NCBI GenBank assembly: GCA_947449515.1
Contig: CANFSD010000073.1
Span: forward strand, 1 to 7,700
Length of the DNA: 7,700 nucleotides
Source of the DNA: Bacteroidota bacterium
GTDB lineage: Bacteria; Bacteroidota; Bacteroidia; UKL13-3
Direction: 5' to 3'
Shown here: positions 6,596-7,700 of the stretch, in pieces
How the letters are laid out: each line of letters begins with the position of its first letter
Position numbering within the stretch: the stretch's first letter is position 1
Position numbers and translations under genes: made by a program
The notes under the pieces: model-generated
The model's input: the letters and a program-made list of their open reading frames with translations, nothing else
What the model was told of the DNA's origin: nothing
The model's database searches: none

Positions 6596-7396
6596 ATGAA
6601 TACCTATTTTTCAAATAAAGTAATTGTAATAACCGGTGCTTCCTCAGGAATTGGAAGGGAATTGGCAATTCAAATGGCGGCAAATGGAACGCATTTGGTC
6701 CTGGCGGCACGTCGTTTAGAAGAATTAAACCAAACCATTCATGATTGCAATTTAAAGGGTGCAACTTGTAAGGGATTGTTTTTGGATGTTTCAGATGAAA
6801 ATTCAATTCAAGCTTTTTCACAGTCAATCCAACAAATGTTTGACCGCATAGATATTTTGGTTAATAATGCTGGAATAAGCCAAAGAAGTCAAGCCGAAGA
6901 AACCAGTTTGGCGGTTGACAGAAGAATCATGGAGGTGAATTTTTTTGGACAAGTTAGCCTAACTAAAAAACTATGGCCCTTGCTTTGTAATTCAACCCAT
7001 GTAAATATTGTATTATTGAGTTCGGTAGTAGGAACCTTTGGATTTCCGCAACGTAGCGCCTATTCTGCTTCTAAGCATGCCCTAGAAGGCTTCTTTGAGT
7101 CTTGGGCACTTGAAAACAAAAGAACCAATATTCATTTTACAACGGTTTCTCCGGGTAGAATAAAAACCAATATTTCATTGTCGGCACTAAAAGCAGATGG
7201 CAGCGCACATCAGGTAATGGACGATGGACAATTAAAAGGAATACCGGTTGAAACCTGCGTTAGGAAGATAGTGGCTGGCATTCAAAAAAACAGAAGAAAA
7301 ATTTATATTGTACAAGGAGAAATAGTATTAATAACACTAAGAAAAATAATTCCTCCAATGTATTTTTGGCTCGTAAAAAAACTCAAATTGGCATAA
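6596..7396 (+). CDS. Classical short-chain dehydrogenase/reductase (SDR) family oxidoreductase
   Basis: A 266-residue NAD(P)-dependent oxidoreductase with a complete classical SDR motif set. These are the cofactor-binding TGASSGIG (13-20), D64 in LDVSD for adenine contact, NNAG (90-93), N115, catalytic S143, Y156 and K160 (SAYSASKHALEGFF), and PG (186-187). AARR at 37-40 after beta-2 places basic residues where NADP-preferring SDRs have them, so NADPH use is likely but inferred. The order and the FFESWALE segment resemble the DHRS7-like/COG0300 branch. The substrate is unknown. The C-terminal tail from about 241 is hydrophobic and basic (IIPPMYFWLVKKLKLA), suggesting peripheral attachment to the membrane. 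The ATG at 6596 is the natural start, five residues before the first beta-strand. The gene is followed after four bases by the VOC gene, so the two are probably co-transcribed. The 82-base gap from rnhB holds no clear terminator or promoter. Confidence 0.93.
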   Translation: MNTYFSNKVIVITGASSGIGRELAIQMAANGTHLVLAARRLEELNQTIHDCNLKGATCKGLFLDVSDENSIQAFSQSIQQMFDRIDILVNNAGISQRSQAEETSLAVDRRIMEVNFFGQVSLTKKLWPLLCNSTHVNIVLLSSVVGTFGFPQRSAYSASKHALEGFFESWALENKRTNIHFTTVSPGRIKTNISLSALKADGSAHQVMDDGQLKGIPVETCVRKIVAGIQKNRRKIYIVQGEIVLITLRKIIPPMYFWLVKKLKLA

Positions 7397-7400
7397 ATTT

Positions 7401-7700
7401 ATGGCACTTATTTCTGGTATACAACAAGTAGGTATTGGATGTGAAAACTCTCCAAATACATTTAAATGGTTAAGAAAAACTTTTGGCATCAATGTTCAAA
7501 TTTTTGATGATGAGGCTCCGGCGCCTTTAATGACGCCCTATACCGGAGGTGTTGTTCAAAGCCGTAGAGCCATTTTAGCCATGAATATGAATGGGGGTGG
7601 CGGTGCAGAAATTTGGCAGTTTACGAGTAGAAAATCTGTTGCTGGCGCTGCCGTTCAATGGGGAGATTTAGGGATAAATGCTGTTAAAATTAAAACAACA
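7401..7700 (+). CDS. VOC (glyoxalase-fold) family protein, N-terminal 100 codons (cut by window edge)
   Basis: From ATG 7401 the frame stays open for 100 codons to the window edge. It begins MALISGIQQVGIGCEN, has KWLRKTFGI (23-30 region), DDEAPAPLMTPYTGG (36-50), RRAILAMNMNGGGGAEIWQF (55-74) and then WGDLGINAVKIKT (87-99). This is the beta-alpha-beta-beta-beta pattern of a vicinal oxygen chelate module, with a second module apparently starting at about 88. VOC proteins include glyoxalases, extradiol dioxygenases and binding-only proteins. The usual first-strand metal His (GIHH in many members) is Gln here (Q8/Q9), while E70 at the end of the module is kept, so metal-dependent catalysis by this half is uncertain. 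I recall similar Bacteroidota proteins annotated only as 'VOC family protein'. The four-base gap after the SDR stop suggests a shared transcript and possibly a shared substrate pathway. Confidence 0.8.
   Translation, partial: MALISGIQQVGIGCENSPNTFKWLRKTFGINVQIFDDEAPAPLMTPYTGGVVQSRRAILAMNMNGGGGAEIWQFTSRKSVAGAAVQWGDLGINAVKIKTT

Noticed and set aside
1..7700. A novel defence system, mobile island or CRISPR locus
   Set aside because: No nuclease, integrase, transposase, toxin pair, repeat array or target-site duplication is visible. All genes belong to recognisable families with similar base composition.

Overview
The window looks like an ordinary chromosomal stretch from a member of the Bacteroidota. 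Three things point there. One gene encodes a PorV/PorQ-type outer-membrane protein, a family known mainly from this phylum. Translation starts have A/T-rich leaders and no clear Shine-Dalgarno sequence. A TAnnTTTG-like box lies upstream of a gene. The DNA is A/T-rich. I cannot assign a class or genus. There is no sign of a mobile element, CRISPR array, rRNA, tRNA or prophage.

Layout, left to right. Positions 1-39 hold the first 13 codons of tyrS on the minus strand, running off the left edge. Divergent from it is a plus-strand pair: a small protein resembling ACP phosphodiesterase (AcpH/DUF479-like, TTG start at 141), whose stop overlaps the start of a PorV/PorQ-like beta-barrel protein (797-1864). 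That gene ends tail-to-tail against a minus-strand block, with the two stop codons overlapping in the four bases TTAA. The block, in transcription order, is a Wzx-type flippase (5805-4354), a Wzz-type chain-length regulator (4318-3308) and an O-antigen polymerase/ligase-type protein (3303-1861, TTG start). Divergent from the flippase are plus-strand genes: ribonuclease HII (rnhB, 5914-6513), a classical short-chain dehydrogenase/reductase (6596-7396) and, 4 bases later, the first 100 codons of a VOC (glyoxalase-fold) protein that runs off the right edge.

The most coherent functional unit is the minus-strand trio. Together these would flip a lipid-linked oligosaccharide across the inner membrane, polymerise (or ligate) it, and set its chain length. 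No glycosyltransferases or outer-membrane exporter are visible, so the sugar-building enzymes must be elsewhere. The AcpH-like/PorV-like pair looks translationally coupled. The SDR and VOC genes look co-transcribed.

I looked for an undescribed system and did not find one. The points worth a second look are the glycosyltransferase-free assembly trio, two TTG starts, an A8 tract at codons 6-8 of the polymerase/ligase gene, the overlapping convergent stops, and a VOC protein missing the usual first metal-binding histidine.
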